Assembly (NCBI RefSeq): GCF_963682185.1
Contig: NZ_OY821667.1
Coordinates: 4,539,501-4,603,500 of the forward strand
Length of the DNA: 64,000 nt
From: an uncultured Cohaesibacter sp.
GTDB lineage: Bacteria > Pseudomonadota > Alphaproteobacteria > Rhizobiales > Cohaesibacteraceae
Direction of reading: 5' to 3'
Below the pieces are notes generated by a model. The model worked only from the letters and a program-made list of their open reading frames with translations. It had not been told where the DNA came from and did no database searches. The position numbers and the translations under genes are program-made. Of the stretch, positions 53,232-63,300 are shown one piece after another (within the stretch, counting starts at the first letter, position 1; each line of letters starts with the position of its first letter).

Positions 53232-54536
53232 ATGATGGCTGAAACGATCCTGCGCGGAAGACTGCTAACTTTTTTGCGAGAGCCTCAGACGCCCGAGGAT
53301 GACAGCGCACATCTCTATATCGAAGATGGTGCCCTGTTGATCGAGGATGGACTGATCAAAGCCAGAGGGGTTTTTGGCGAAGTGCAGGCCAAGGCGAGCG
53401 CGGAAGCGATCATCAAGGATCATCGCCCTCATTTGCTCGTGCCGGGTTTTATCGACACCCATTTGCATTTTCCGCAGGTGCAGGTGATAGCCAGCTGGGG
53501 CGCACAGCTTCTGGACTGGCTGGAGAACTATACCTTTCCGGCCGAAGCCCGCTATGCCGATCCTGATCACTGTGCCGCCATGGCCACGCGCTTTTTTGAT
53601 GAGATCATCGCCAATGGCACTACCACCACAGTGGCCTACTGTTCATCGCACAAAAGCTCGGCAGACGCCTATTTCGCCGAGGCTGAGCGACGCAACATGC
53701 GTGTGATTGGCGGCAAGGTTCTGATGGACCGCAATGCGCCCGAAGGGGTGCGGGATACACCGCAATCCGGATATGACGATTCCAAGGCTCTGATCGCCAC
53801 TTGGCATGGCAAGGGCAGGGCGCATTATGCCATCACGCCGCGTTTTGCCATCACCTCGACACCGGCGCAAATGGAAAGCGCCCAAGCTCTGGCTGCAGAG
53901 CATCCCGATTGTTACATCCAGACCCATCTGGATGAGAACCATGCCGAAATCGAACAGACCATGGCGCTTTATCCCGATGCGCCCGACTATCTGGGGATTT
54001 ATGAGCAGTATGGCCTGCTGCGCTCCAACGCGCTGCTTGGCCATTGCATCCATATGCAGCCTCGCGAAATTGATGTGCTGATTGATACCAAGGCGCGCCC
54101 CGTCTTCTGCCCGACCTCGAACCTTTTCCTTGGTTCGGGTCTGTTCGACTATGAAGGCTTGCGGGCTCGTGGCGCCACATGTGCCATCGCGACCGATATC
54201 GGTGGCGGTACGTCCTATTCCATGCTGCGCACCCTGCATGAAGGCTATAAGGCACTCTCCACGCGCGACGACACCAAAATGCATCCCTTGCGTGCCTTCT
54301 ATTGGGCGACATTAGGCAACGCCCTTGCGCTTGGTCTGGAAGATAGGATCGGCACCCTGGATGTTGGCTCGGAGGCAGATATCGTCGTGCTCGATAGCGC
54401 AGCCACCTCCGCCATGGCTCTGCGCATGGAGACCTGTCAGTCTCTGTCAGAAGAACTGTTCATTCTACAGATCATGTCTGATGACCGCTCTGTGGCCGAA
54501 ACCTATGTGGCAGGGGTGCCGATGAAGCGGCACTGA
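53232..54536 (+). CDS. guaD: Guanine deaminase
   Basis: A 434-residue zinc amidohydrolase that deaminates guanine to xanthine. Metal ligands: FIDTHLHFPQ (two His), QTHLDEN (His), LGHCIHM (His) and ATDIGGG (Asp). SWGAQLLDWLENYTFPAE and CPTSNLFLGSGL are guanine-deaminase-specific. Normal length. Two ATGs (53232, 53235) are possible with GGA upstream. It stands alone; xanthine dehydrogenase or other purine genes are not in the window. It is convergent with the flavoprotein, 28 bases away. Confidence 0.95.
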   Translation: MMAETILRGRLLTFLREPQTPEDDSAHLYIEDGALLIEDGLIKARGVFGEVQAKASAEAIIKDHRPHLLVPGFIDTHLHFPQVQVIASWGAQLLDWLENYTFPAEARYADPDHCAAMATRFFDEIIANGTTTTVAYCSSHKSSADAYFAEAERRNMRVIGGKVLMDRNAPEGVRDTPQSGYDDSKALIATWHGKGRAHYAITPRFAITSTPAQMESAQALAAEHPDCYIQTHLDENHAEIEQTMALYPDAPDYLGIYEQYGLLRSNALLGHCIHMQPREIDVLIDTKARPVFCPTSNLFLGSGLFDYEGLRARGATCAIATDIGGGTSYSMLRTLHEGYKALSTRDDTKMHPLRAFYWATLGNALALGLEDRIGTLDVGSEADIVVLDSAATSAMALRMETCQSLSEELFILQIMSDDRSVAETYVAGVPMKRH

Positions 54537-54564
54537 GCCGAGACGGGGGAAGCCGCATTCACCA

Positions 54565-55818
54565 TCAGCCCCGCTTCATCAGCACCTTGAGGTCAATGGC
54601 GGTGTTGGTGACAACGGCAGGGTCAGCCGTCTTGCCCGCTTCGATGAGTCGCTTGCCGACCATATAGGCACGGCCATCATTCATGGCGTCAACAGCCAGC
54701 AATTCCTCGCCCTTGTAATACCAGTGAGACGCTGCGCCTTCACCGCTATCGCGGATGATTACGCGATCATAGCCGCTGTTGAGGCCCGCAATCTGGAATT
54801 TGACATCATACTGATCTGACCAGAACCACGGCTTGGCAATATAGGGCTTCATTGCCTCGCCCTTGAGGCTGGCGACGATGTTGCCCGCGACTGCCTTGGC
54901 CTGATCAATGGCGTTGCCCACGCTTTCCAGCCGGATGCGCCCGCCGCGATAGGGAAAGCTTGTGCAATCGCCTGCAGCCCAGATATGCGGGTCGGAGGTG
55001 CATGAGAAATCATCCGTCCGGATGCCATTTTCCAGCGCCAACCCAGCCATTTCTGCCAGCTCGACAGACGGCTTCAGCCCGATGCCGCAAATCGCAAAGT
55101 CGGCCTCCAGCTCTTCGCCATTGCCCAACCGCGCGCAGCAGACATGCCCGGCTGTTCCGTCTTCTTTATCCCCGATAAGCGTAACCGACTGTGCCCCTTC
55201 GATGATGCGGACGCCGTGGCTCTGATGCAGCTGGCGGAAATAGTCAGATGTTTCAGGTGCCGCGACCCGTCGCAGGATGCGCTCGGATGCCACCACGAGG
55301 GTGACATCAAGGCCGCGCTTGGAACAGACAGCCGCAGCCTCAAGTCCGATATAGCCTCCGCCAACAATCAACACCTTGCGGCCTGCCACGATTTGCGGCT
55401 CCAGTTTGTTGATGTCATCAATCCCGCGGATGGGGTAGAGCCCGGCCAGTTCGCCTCCTTGCGCTGCAGGCAGGCATGCTGCGTCTCCTCCGGTAGCCAG
55501 CACCAGATGGTCATAAGCAATGCTTTCCTCTGCCAGACTTATCGTCTGGCTGGCGGGATCTATGGCGGTGACTGCCGCGCCGAGTTTCAGAGCAATCTGC
55601 TGCTCGTCATAAAAGCTCTGCGGGCGTAGGGTCAGGCCATCCAGATCCATGTCGCCCAGCAGATAGGCCTTGGAGAGCGGTGGGCGTTGATAGGGCAGAT
55701 AGGGTTCGGCCCCAATCAGGGTCAAGGCGCCGTCATAGCCCAGTTCTCGCAGCCTTTGTACCAGCGTAGCACCTGCCTGTCCGGCCCCCACAACGACAAC
55801 ATGTTCGGCTTTGCTCAT
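54565..55818 (-). CDS. Ferredoxin/rubredoxin reductase-like FAD protein
   Basis: A 417-residue pyridine nucleotide-disulfide oxidoreductase of the putidaredoxin/rhodocoxin reductase type. FAD site VVVVGAGQAGATLVQRLRE, conserved YQRPPLSKAYL, NADH site VLIVGGGYIGLEAAAV, GIGLKPSVELAEMAGL and the second FAD motif IWAAGDCTSFP. Such enzymes pass electrons from NADH to a ferredoxin serving a P450 or dioxygenase. No ferredoxin, P450 or Rieske oxygenase is adjacent, so its partner is unknown. AGGA lies upstream of the ATG. Confidence 0.92.
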   Translation of the reverse strand: MSKAEHVVVVGAGQAGATLVQRLRELGYDGALTLIGAEPYLPYQRPPLSKAYLLGDMDLDGLTLRPQSFYDEQQIALKLGAAVTAIDPASQTISLAEESIAYDHLVLATGGDAACLPAAQGGELAGLYPIRGIDDINKLEPQIVAGRKVLIVGGGYIGLEAAAVCSKRGLDVTLVVASERILRRVAAPETSDYFRQLHQSHGVRIIEGAQSVTLIGDKEDGTAGHVCCARLGNGEELEADFAICGIGLKPSVELAEMAGLALENGIRTDDFSCTSDPHIWAAGDCTSFPYRGGRIRLESVGNAIDQAKAVAGNIVASLKGEAMKPYIAKPWFWSDQYDVKFQIAGLNSGYDRVIIRDSGEGAASHWYYKGEELLAVDAMNDGRAYMVGKRLIEAGKTADPAVVTNTAIDLKVLMKRG

Positions 55819-56185
55819 TTTGGTTTTCCTGATCTTCCTGAAGCTTGGCTAATAGCCTCACACCATTCTTAGCTGGCTACCGTCCTCTCCGGTGGAAGTC
55901 AACGCACTCTCTGTATCAAATTGCATCAAACTGTTGCAGCATTTTCACCGAGCTGCCCATATCCAAGGGTCAAAAATCGCCTGCACATAGCGCCGAAAAG
56001 GCAGTGAAATGCAAAATTACGAAATTTTCACGGCAAAACCTATCAAACTCTGCCTTGTTCGCGGCCCTAACCCTTTCCTATCGCGCAACAGTTGGCTAAT
56101 GTCCCGCTCAATCTTTGATTGGCTTTTTCCTCCTCAAAAGAGGCGGTCCAGTGCCTTATTCGTTTGACTGAAAAGAAACAGACCC
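55819..56185. other. Divergent gap between flavoprotein and purU
   Basis: 367 bases, no supported gene, no T-rich terminator or strong palindrome; only a short CCTC/GAGG hairpin near 56129-56143. Presumably both promoters. Confidence 0.3.
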
Positions 56186-57058
56186 ATGAGCATGATTTTG
56201 AAAATGACATGCCCCGATCAGCCCGGTGTTGTGGCTGACCTGAGCGCGCGTCTCCTCTCCTTCGGATGCAACATTCTGGAGAGCAACCAGTTCTTCCAGC
56301 CCGCAGCGGATTCCAATCGGGAAGACGGTCTTGGTTCTTTCTTCATGCGCGTTGTTCTGGCGACCCCGGAAGGGTTGGATCTTGCCACTTTGCAAGACTC
56401 GATTGACGAGTTCGCAACCAAATTTGAAGCCAATATCTCGTTCCAACCTGCCGACAAGCAGGTTTCGACCATCCTCATGGTCTCCAAATTTGATCATTGC
56501 CTACAGGATATTCTCTATCGTGTGCAGAAGGGTACCTTGCCGCTGGATATCAAGGCCGTGGTGTCCAACCACGCCGATGCCCGCAACACGGTGGAACGCC
56601 TTGGCATCCCCTTCTATCTCTGGCCTGTGACCAAGGATAACAAGAAAGAACAGGAAGCCAAGATGGACGAGCTGATCGAGCGAACCGACGCAGAGCTTGT
56701 CGTTCTTGCCCGCTATATGCAGATTCTGTCCGATGACTTGTCCAGCAAGCATTCCGGCAAGATCATCAACATCCACCACTCCTTCCTGCCAGCCTTCAAG
56801 GGGGCCAAGCCTTACCATCGCGCATGGGAACGCGGCGTGAAACTGATTGGTGCCACGGCCCACTATGTAACGCCGGATCTGGATGAAGGCCCGATTATCG
56901 AGCAGGATACCGAACGGGTGAACCACGCCTATAACCCGGACGAACTGGTCAGCCGTGGGCGCGATATCGAGGCACGTGTCCTTTCGCGTGCATTGCGCAT
57001 GCATGCAGAAGGCCGTGTCTTTATCGATGGACATCGCACGGTGGTCTTCAGCAAATAG
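56186..57058 (+). CDS. purU: Formyltetrahydrofolate deformylase
   Basis: A 290-residue PurU hydrolysing 10-formyltetrahydrofolate to formate and tetrahydrofolate, balancing one-carbon units. An N-terminal ACT domain (about 1-85: LKMTCPDQPGVVADLSARL) is followed by the formyltransferase-like domain with the catalytic set VVSNH, NIHHSFLPAF (Asn-His) and TPDLDEGPIIEQD (Asp). Normal length. The ribosome site is weak. The link with the glycine cleavage/serine genes at 11.5-15.8 kb is metabolic, since both feed or drain the folate pool; they are not adjacent. Confidence 0.96.
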   Translation: MSMILKMTCPDQPGVVADLSARLLSFGCNILESNQFFQPAADSNREDGLGSFFMRVVLATPEGLDLATLQDSIDEFATKFEANISFQPADKQVSTILMVSKFDHCLQDILYRVQKGTLPLDIKAVVSNHADARNTVERLGIPFYLWPVTKDNKKEQEAKMDELIERTDAELVVLARYMQILSDDLSSKHSGKIINIHHSFLPAFKGAKPYHRAWERGVKLIGATAHYVTPDLDEGPIIEQDTERVNHAYNPDELVSRGRDIEARVLSRALRMHAEGRVFIDGHRTVVFSK

Positions 57059-57088
57059 CAACGGTTTGGCTTTTTGCCTGACAGATTT

Positions 57089-57126
57089 AAAACCGTCTTT
57101 CAGATGCGTTCTGATGGCCGGTTTTT
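57089..57126 (+). terminator. Rho-independent terminator after purU
   Basis: AAAACCG ... TCAGA-TGCGT-TCTGA ... CGGTTTTT forms an interrupted stem with a T tail, 31 bases after the purU stop. Confidence 0.65.
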
Positions 57127-57177
57127 GTGTCAGATAGCCAAGGAAAAATGCGGATTGAAACGTTTCAGAAGCCAAGC

Positions 57178-57217
57178 GACCATACCGCGCCATATCTGGG
57201 GGAGGCGCGGTATGGTC
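57178..57217. other. Perfect 14-bp inverted repeat
   Basis: GACCATACCGCGCC and GGCGCGGTATGGTC enclose a 12-base loop. It would make a very stable hairpin, has no T run and lies 50 bases beyond the purU terminator. Repeat element, regulator site or 3' end of a small RNA are all possible. The rest of 57218-57471 shows nothing else. Confidence 0.7.
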
Positions 57218-57471
57218 TATGGCATATTTCCGTGGGTCTAGTGGGGACTAAAACAGGAAATTTATGCCATTTCACGACAGATGGTACCTAGGAAGGCTTC
57301 TCTACATGGCCAGTTAGCATGCTCAATCATTCTCTTTATTCACAAACGAGTAATGATACGCCGAATCTTGATATAAGATGGCTACTGCATAGAGCTATGC
57401 ATTTTTGGTCTTCCTCCGGGGCATCTGAATCCGGTGAAACTCATTTCCAAATATGAAGGCCGTCACCTGTT

Positions 57472-57487
57472 TAGACCGAATGGTCTA
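57472..57487. promoter_or_regulatory. TetR operator TAGACC-N4-GGTCTA
   Basis: Perfect 6-bp arms around GAAT, 19 bases before the TetR start. It closely resembles the known operators of LmrA/YxaF-type TetR repressors (TAGACCRNTCNGTCTA), so autorepression by the next gene is likely. Confidence 0.75.
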
Positions 57488-57506
57488 GTGCTGTAAAGAA
57501 AAAATA

Positions 57507-58142
57507 ATGGAACATTCCACATATCAGAAACTCGTTGTCGCAGCCGCCGATTTGTTGCGTCAAAAGGGCTACGCAGCTACTGGTATTTCCGACCTCCTGC
57601 AGGCAGCGGGTGTGACGCGCGGATCGCTGTATCATCACTTCCCCGGCGGCAAAAGCGATCTTGCTGTTGCCGCTGCCCGCTACTCCGCAGAATTGCTACT
57701 CAACATGATCGAAGCTGCTTGTCGCAAGTCGCATTCTGAAGGGGGCGATTATCACGATGCGATGGTTGAGTATTGCAAAAAGGTTTACGCGTCTTTCGAG
57801 GAAAACGAAAACTGGCGCTTCATGACGGTGTCTGCAACCTTGCAGGAAGGGGGAGAGCGCAACGAAATTTTCAGCAAGGAAGCACGCAAGCATTATGCAA
57901 GAATCAGAATGAAAGCCATTGAAGAAGGAGGGAAATTCGGTCTGTCCGCAGAGGAATCCTATCTGCCATTGCGCAAGGCGATGTTGATGCTGGAAGGAAG
58001 CTGGCTGCTCTCCCGCGTCTTGGGTGATTCAATGCCGATGCGATCGGCGGTGAAGTTCATCGAAGAGGAAAAACTGTTTCATGAACTGCGTCAGCAGGCA
58101 CAACAGCAAGTATCCCACGATGAAACTCTCTTGGGGTTTTGA
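57507..58142 (+). CDS. TetR/AcrR family repressor, LmrA/YxaF-like
   Basis: A 211-residue TetR repressor: helix-turn-helix at about 8-55 (LVVAAADLLRQKGYAATGIS, then GVTRGSLYHHFPGGKSDL) and an all-helical ligand domain. The YHHFPGGK turn and the upstream operator point to the LmrA/YxaF group, whose members control drug efflux or oxidoreductase genes. No target gene is adjacent: the next gene, pbpC, is convergent, 4 bases from its stop. Ligand unknown. Confidence 0.92.
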   Translation: MEHSTYQKLVVAAADLLRQKGYAATGISDLLQAAGVTRGSLYHHFPGGKSDLAVAAARYSAELLLNMIEAACRKSHSEGGDYHDAMVEYCKKVYASFEENENWRFMTVSATLQEGGERNEIFSKEARKHYARIRMKAIEEGGKFGLSAEESYLPLRKAMLMLEGSWLLSRVLGDSMPMRSAVKFIEEEKLFHELRQQAQQQVSHDETLLGF

Positions 58143-58146
58143 CCCG

Positions 58147-60285
58147 TCAGGGGGCCTCACTTGGCACTTTCAGGAAGACGCTGACACTGTCGGCCCGACC
58201 GGCTGCATCGATAACTGTAAGCGTTGATTGGCCCTGACCATCAGGCATCCAGCTGATGCGCCGCTTGCGACCGTTTGCCGCAAAGACACGCCCGTTGCCC
58301 AGCCAGCGGAAGGGTGGCCTACCATTTTGCAATTTGACAACCAGAGGCATTTGTTTTCCCTGTGCGGTCGGGGTGAGTTCTATTCTGGCTCCATCAGGTG
58401 GATAGCTGATCTGGGGCGAAGCCTCGGGCACTTGGGAAGGCGCGGTCCAGAGGTTGGATATTCTGAAATGCTTGAGCGTTGGTGGCAGGTCGGCAAAGGC
58501 TTGCTCTTGCGCACCGAATGGCGCCTTGGGGAAGGGGGTAAGCGTCAGGCCGGAGCGGGCAAAGGCTTCATAAAGGATGGGCGCGGCGGCACTGCGCCCC
58601 GTGATGCCCGGCACGGCGCTGTTGTCCGGTTTACCAACCCAGACACCAATGACATAGCGGCCGTCAAAGCCAACAGACCAGGCATCGCGATAGCCATAGG
58701 ACGTACCGGTCTTGTAGGCGATGGAAAGTTTGCCTGTGCCCCGTGGCGGGGTGGCATCCTTGAGAATATGGCTAACATGCCAACTGGCTTCGCGGTCCAG
58801 CACCGGCATGCGGATGGTAGCACCTGCTGAAGGTGTCAGGGGCTGTTCATGCAGCCGCTTGATCCGACCATCATTGACAAAGCTCGTATAGAGCTGGGTG
58901 AGATCCTTCAAGGTAATACCCAGCCCGCCAAGGCCGATCGCCAACCCCACATCGCTGCCCTCGGGTAGTTTGACCGATACATCGCCACGCTTCAATCGTT
59001 CCATCAGGCGAGCTGGCCCAACCGCATCAAGCAGCGCCACTGCGGGCACGTTGAGCGAGAGCAGCAACGCATCATGGATGCTCACATCGCCTTGATAGCC
59101 CATATCGAAATTTTTGGGCCTGTAGCCGCCAAAATCCACGGGGCTGTCTGTAATCTGGGTCTGGGCGCGGATCAGCCCTTCTTCGAAGGCAAGGCCGTAG
59201 ATAAAGGGCTTGAGAGCTGAGCCCGGCGAGCGCTGTTTGCGAGTCATATCAATCCAGCCTGAGCGCGCAGCGCTGAGATAGTCTGCTGAGCCCACTTCAG
59301 CCAAAATGGCCCCGCTTTTGCCATCTGCCAGAATGAGGGCGGCGGAGAGATCTGGCGCCAGCTTGCCGGCGGCATCCAGAAGCACTTGCTCCATCTTTTC
59401 CTGAAGATCGCGATCCAGCGTTGTTTGATGCTTCCGCTGCAATGACGACTGACTGTGAAGGCGATCTGCCACATGGGCGGCCAATTGCGGCATGGTATGA
59501 CGCACAGCCTCCAGCGGTTGCGCCGAAGCACGGGTCACTTCGCTTTCTGGCATGAGACCGGCGATGGCCATGCGCTCAAGTACGGTGTTGCGTGCAGCAA
59601 GGGCGCGTTTGGGCGAAATATCCGGCCTGCGGGCCTCTGGCGATTGGGGCAGGGCCACCAGCAGCGCAGCCTGCGCCAAGCTCAGCTCTTTGGGCTCCTT
59701 GGCGAAATAGGCAAGCGATGCCGCGCGGATGCCCTCAAGGTTGCCGCCATAGGGGGCGAGCGTGAGATAGGCGGTCAGAATCTCCCGCTTGCTCATGCGT
59801 TCTTCGAGTTGCAGAGCGCGCAACATCTGCCAGAATTTGGCTTTGAAGCTCCGTTTTTCGCGTGGTTCGAGAAGGCGGGCAAGCTGCATGGATATGGTGG
59901 ATGCGCCCGAAATGATCCGGCCATTTGAGAGCAACTGCCAGCTGGCCCGCAGGATGGCGCGCAGGTCTACGCCTGCGTGGTCCCAGAAGCGCTTGTCTTC
60001 ATAAGTCAGCAGAGTGTCAATGAATTCGGCATCGACGCCATCAAGATCCGCGCCAAGGCGCCATTGACCGGCCTTGTTGGTATAGGCGCGCAACAAGGCT
60101 CCATCCCGGTCGACCACTTCAACGGAGAGATCGGTGAGTTTGTCGAGCGGTGGCGGATTGATCCGATCAAAGACCATGAATCCGCCGACGCTTCCCAGAC
60201 CTACAAGGATGAGAAACCCCAAACCAGCGACCATGCCAAAGAGCATCTTCGGCATGGCTTTCTGTCTGTTACGCAGCTTCAACAA
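58147..60285 (-). CDS. pbpC: Penicillin-binding protein 1C
   Basis: A 712-residue class A bifunctional PBP. One N-terminal membrane helix (about 15-40), GT51 transglycosylase domain with catalytic Glu96 in TYEDKRFWDHAGVD and TISMQLARLL, then the transpeptidase domain with SPGSALKPF (Ser356, Lys359), SLN (410-412) and YKTGTSYGYRD (Lys525), and a C-terminal BiPBP_C beta domain (about 625-710). It builds and cross-links peptidoglycan in the periplasm. TTG at 60285 is the start in the longest frame; ATG at 60255 is possible. Its start is 18 bases from the alpha-2-macroglobulin stop: one operon. Confidence 0.94.
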   Translation of the reverse strand: MLKLRNRQKAMPKMLFGMVAGLGFLILVGLGSVGGFMVFDRINPPPLDKLTDLSVEVVDRDGALLRAYTNKAGQWRLGADLDGVDAEFIDTLLTYEDKRFWDHAGVDLRAILRASWQLLSNGRIISGASTISMQLARLLEPREKRSFKAKFWQMLRALQLEERMSKREILTAYLTLAPYGGNLEGIRAASLAYFAKEPKELSLAQAALLVALPQSPEARRPDISPKRALAARNTVLERMAIAGLMPESEVTRASAQPLEAVRHTMPQLAAHVADRLHSQSSLQRKHQTTLDRDLQEKMEQVLLDAAGKLAPDLSAALILADGKSGAILAEVGSADYLSAARSGWIDMTRKQRSPGSALKPFIYGLAFEEGLIRAQTQITDSPVDFGGYRPKNFDMGYQGDVSIHDALLLSLNVPAVALLDAVGPARLMERLKRGDVSVKLPEGSDVGLAIGLGGLGITLKDLTQLYTSFVNDGRIKRLHEQPLTPSAGATIRMPVLDREASWHVSHILKDATPPRGTGKLSIAYKTGTSYGYRDAWSVGFDGRYVIGVWVGKPDNSAVPGITGRSAAAPILYEAFARSGLTLTPFPKAPFGAQEQAFADLPPTLKHFRISNLWTAPSQVPEASPQISYPPDGARIELTPTAQGKQMPLVVKLQNGRPPFRWLGNGRVFAANGRKRRISWMPDGQGQSTLTVIDAAGRADSVSVFLKVPSEAP

Positions 60286-60303
60286 GGACGTGCTCGTTTC
60301 TTC

Positions 60304-63300
60304 CTAGCGGATGACATTCATCCAGCCGCTTGCTGTGCGCGCCGCCTTTTCAGGCCGGTACATGTCTTCAATCACCGCAGCCGGATGCATGAAGCTGCCC
60401 GGAGAGACGGCCCGCACCGTGTAGGCGATGGTGAAGTCCTTGGCTCCGCCCTGTTCGCGGTTGATGGCGGCGAGCACCCGATCCTTGCGGAATTCCACAT
60501 GGGCGACATCCGTCTTCGGCAACCAACTGAAATTTTGCTGCTCGGCGCTTTTCACGAGATGCGGATTTTCTACCTCAAGGCCAGCCGGTAGCAGGTCGCT
60601 GATCATCAGGCGAGAAGGCTCGTCGTCAAACTGGGTCGCATTGACCACCACGACAAGGCGTTCATTCTGCTTGACCTCAGCCACATTGACCGGGCTGCCA
60701 TCCAGTGCGTGATAGCTGCGCGAAATGGCAAAGCCGTTTCCGCCTGCAGGCAGAGGCTCTGATGGTGAAGCAACCACGGTTACGAGCGCTTCCAGAGGGG
60801 CGTCGCCGCCATTGACGATGGTGACAGGCTCTTCATCGATGGCTTGCCCATTATAGGAGGCCACCAGAGGCCCCGAACTGGCCACGCCATTGACCGAGAT
60901 ACCCAGATCCGCGGTGGCTTCTGCCTCTGCGCGAGCGGCCAGAACCATCCAGACCTGCTCCTGCGTATTGAGACGCTTTTCGGGATCATGAATGCGGCGG
61001 GCAAGAGCTTTGATCCCTTCAAGGCTGCCAAGGGCAGGGCTGACCTCGGAAGCCAGCGCCAACATGCCAGCCACATCGCGCTGCAGGCTGGAGAAGCTAT
61101 AAACGCCGCCTTCTGACATCGCCATGTCGCCTTCGCGTCGTTCCGCCAGCCAGAGGGCTGAATCAAAGGCCCGTTCGGCGCGAGTGCGATCCCCATAGAG
61201 CGCGAGTGCTGCGCCCAGTTGAGCCCGCGAGAAGGGACTGTCAAAGCTGTCGAGCTTGGTCTCTACATAGTAGCGCAGGTCTCCGGCCGAGGCCATGCGA
61301 TTGCGCGCCAGATCATAAAGACCATAGGCAACGCTGGCTGAATCCCGCTGCAGATCGCTCTGATAGGCGAGGCGATTCTTGATGTCTTGCAAGGCCCGCT
61401 TCATTGCTTCTTGCGGCACCTTGAAGCCCTGCTCTTGTGCTCTTGTCAGGAAGTCGGTGGCATAGGCCGTGAGCCATGGATCGTCAACATAGCCGCCGCC
61501 CCAAAGGCTAAAGCCTCCCATGTCGCTCTGATAGGACAAGAGCTTGTTGATGGCTTTCTCGATGCGTTCCTTCATTGCCGTGCCAGAAAGGCTGGCCAGC
61601 TCTTCAGGCAGGTTGAAGGCCAGTTCCTTGGCATAGAGTAGTGGCAGGGCACGACTCGTGATCTGCTCAGCGCAGCCATAGGGGTAGCGATCCAGCTGCA
61701 TGAGCAAAGAGGCAACATCATAGGTGCCTGGTTCATTCACCGATACCGAGAGGGTGGCATTGTGCTTTTGCAGTCCGGCCATCCATGCCGCATCCAGCTT
61801 CAGCTCTCCACCCCCGGCGGTTAGCGGCACGCGTGTCACAGTGGTCAGCGGAAGCACGCCAGAACGCACCGGCATCTGCGCATCATAAAGAATGCCCAGT
61901 CCGTCGCCTGAAGTGGAGGTCAGCTTGACGGTGACATCGCCCATGCCTTCCTTGAACCCGGTAAGAGGCACGGAGAGGGAGACCATCTCATCCTTTTTGA
62001 GGGTGACGGTTTCCGGTGCCTTGGCTATATCCAGCGCAAGGCTCTCGCTGGTGATCAATTCCAGATGATAGTCCCCTTCGGGGGCTTCCAGATTGGTCAG
62101 TTCAATAATGGCTCGGGAGGTGTCGCCCGGTGCCAGAACCTTGGGTAAGCTTACATGCACCACAATGGGGTCGCGGATGATGGTGTCTTCATCGCTGCTG
62201 CCAACCGCATTGTCGGTCCAGGCGGTTGCCATCAGGCGTGCTGTGCCGTTGAACTGCGGAATGTCGAAAGCGACTTTGGCTGCGCCATTTTCATCAAGGC
62301 GCACGATGCCGGAGACGAAGGCAACCAGTTCCTGTGTCGGCACATCGCCGCTGGCATCCATCTGTGGACCACCGCCGTCACCGCCCGTGCGCAGGGCACC
62401 GAATGCGCCATTCGAGCCATCGATCAGACGGCCGTAAAGGTCGCGAATATCCACGCCCAGACGCCGCTGGCCGAAATAGCGCCCGACAGGATCAGGCGTC
62501 TTGTATCCGGTGAGATTGAGGATGCCCTCATCCACCAGAGCCACCGTAACATAGGCTTCCTCTCCGGCCTTGAGGCCATCCACTTTGACCGGAACTTCCA
62601 TCTGTTCACGTGGGCGGATGGTTTCTGGTGCCTCCATGCTGATGGAAAGGGCGCGCTCTTCAGGCGAGACGCCCAGCCATTCCACACCGATGGCTCGCAT
62701 CGGATTGCGCGACGCGCCTTTGTCGGACGGGCGATAGAGATTGGCCAGCAGATAGGCGCCAGCGCCCCAGTCTTCTTCCACCGGAATGTCGAGCGTGGTG
62801 CCTTCAGCCGGAACATCGACAGACAGCGTCTTGCTGATCCGGTCTGTGCCGATGGCAAGGAGAAGCTTGCCTGCAAAGCGCGGTGAAACCTTCAGCTTGG
62901 CAGTCTCGCCTGCCTTGTAGCTTGGCTTGTCAAGCGCCAGTTCCAACCCGTCTGGCGTATCAAGCGAGCCTGCGCTGGCCCAACCTGCGCGGAATTCAAC
63001 GCTGGTGCTGTCGCCAAGGGTCAGCCGATACCGGCCCCATTCAACCGGGAGAGACAGTTTGGCAGGGTCGCCCGTGCCCAGATCGACCTGACCGTCAGCC
63101 ACCTTGCTTTCCAGATCCACCGATTCCGAGTACCAGCTAGACCCGTTGCGATACCATTGATACTGGCGCTCGATCTTGACGAGGGACCAATCCACGCTAG
63201 ATTGGCTCGCCCGACTGGCATCCGGAGATACGGCTATGAGCTGGAACTGTGCGTCACTATTCTCGCTCACCTGATTGCCGTCAAACTGGGGCTTGATGCC

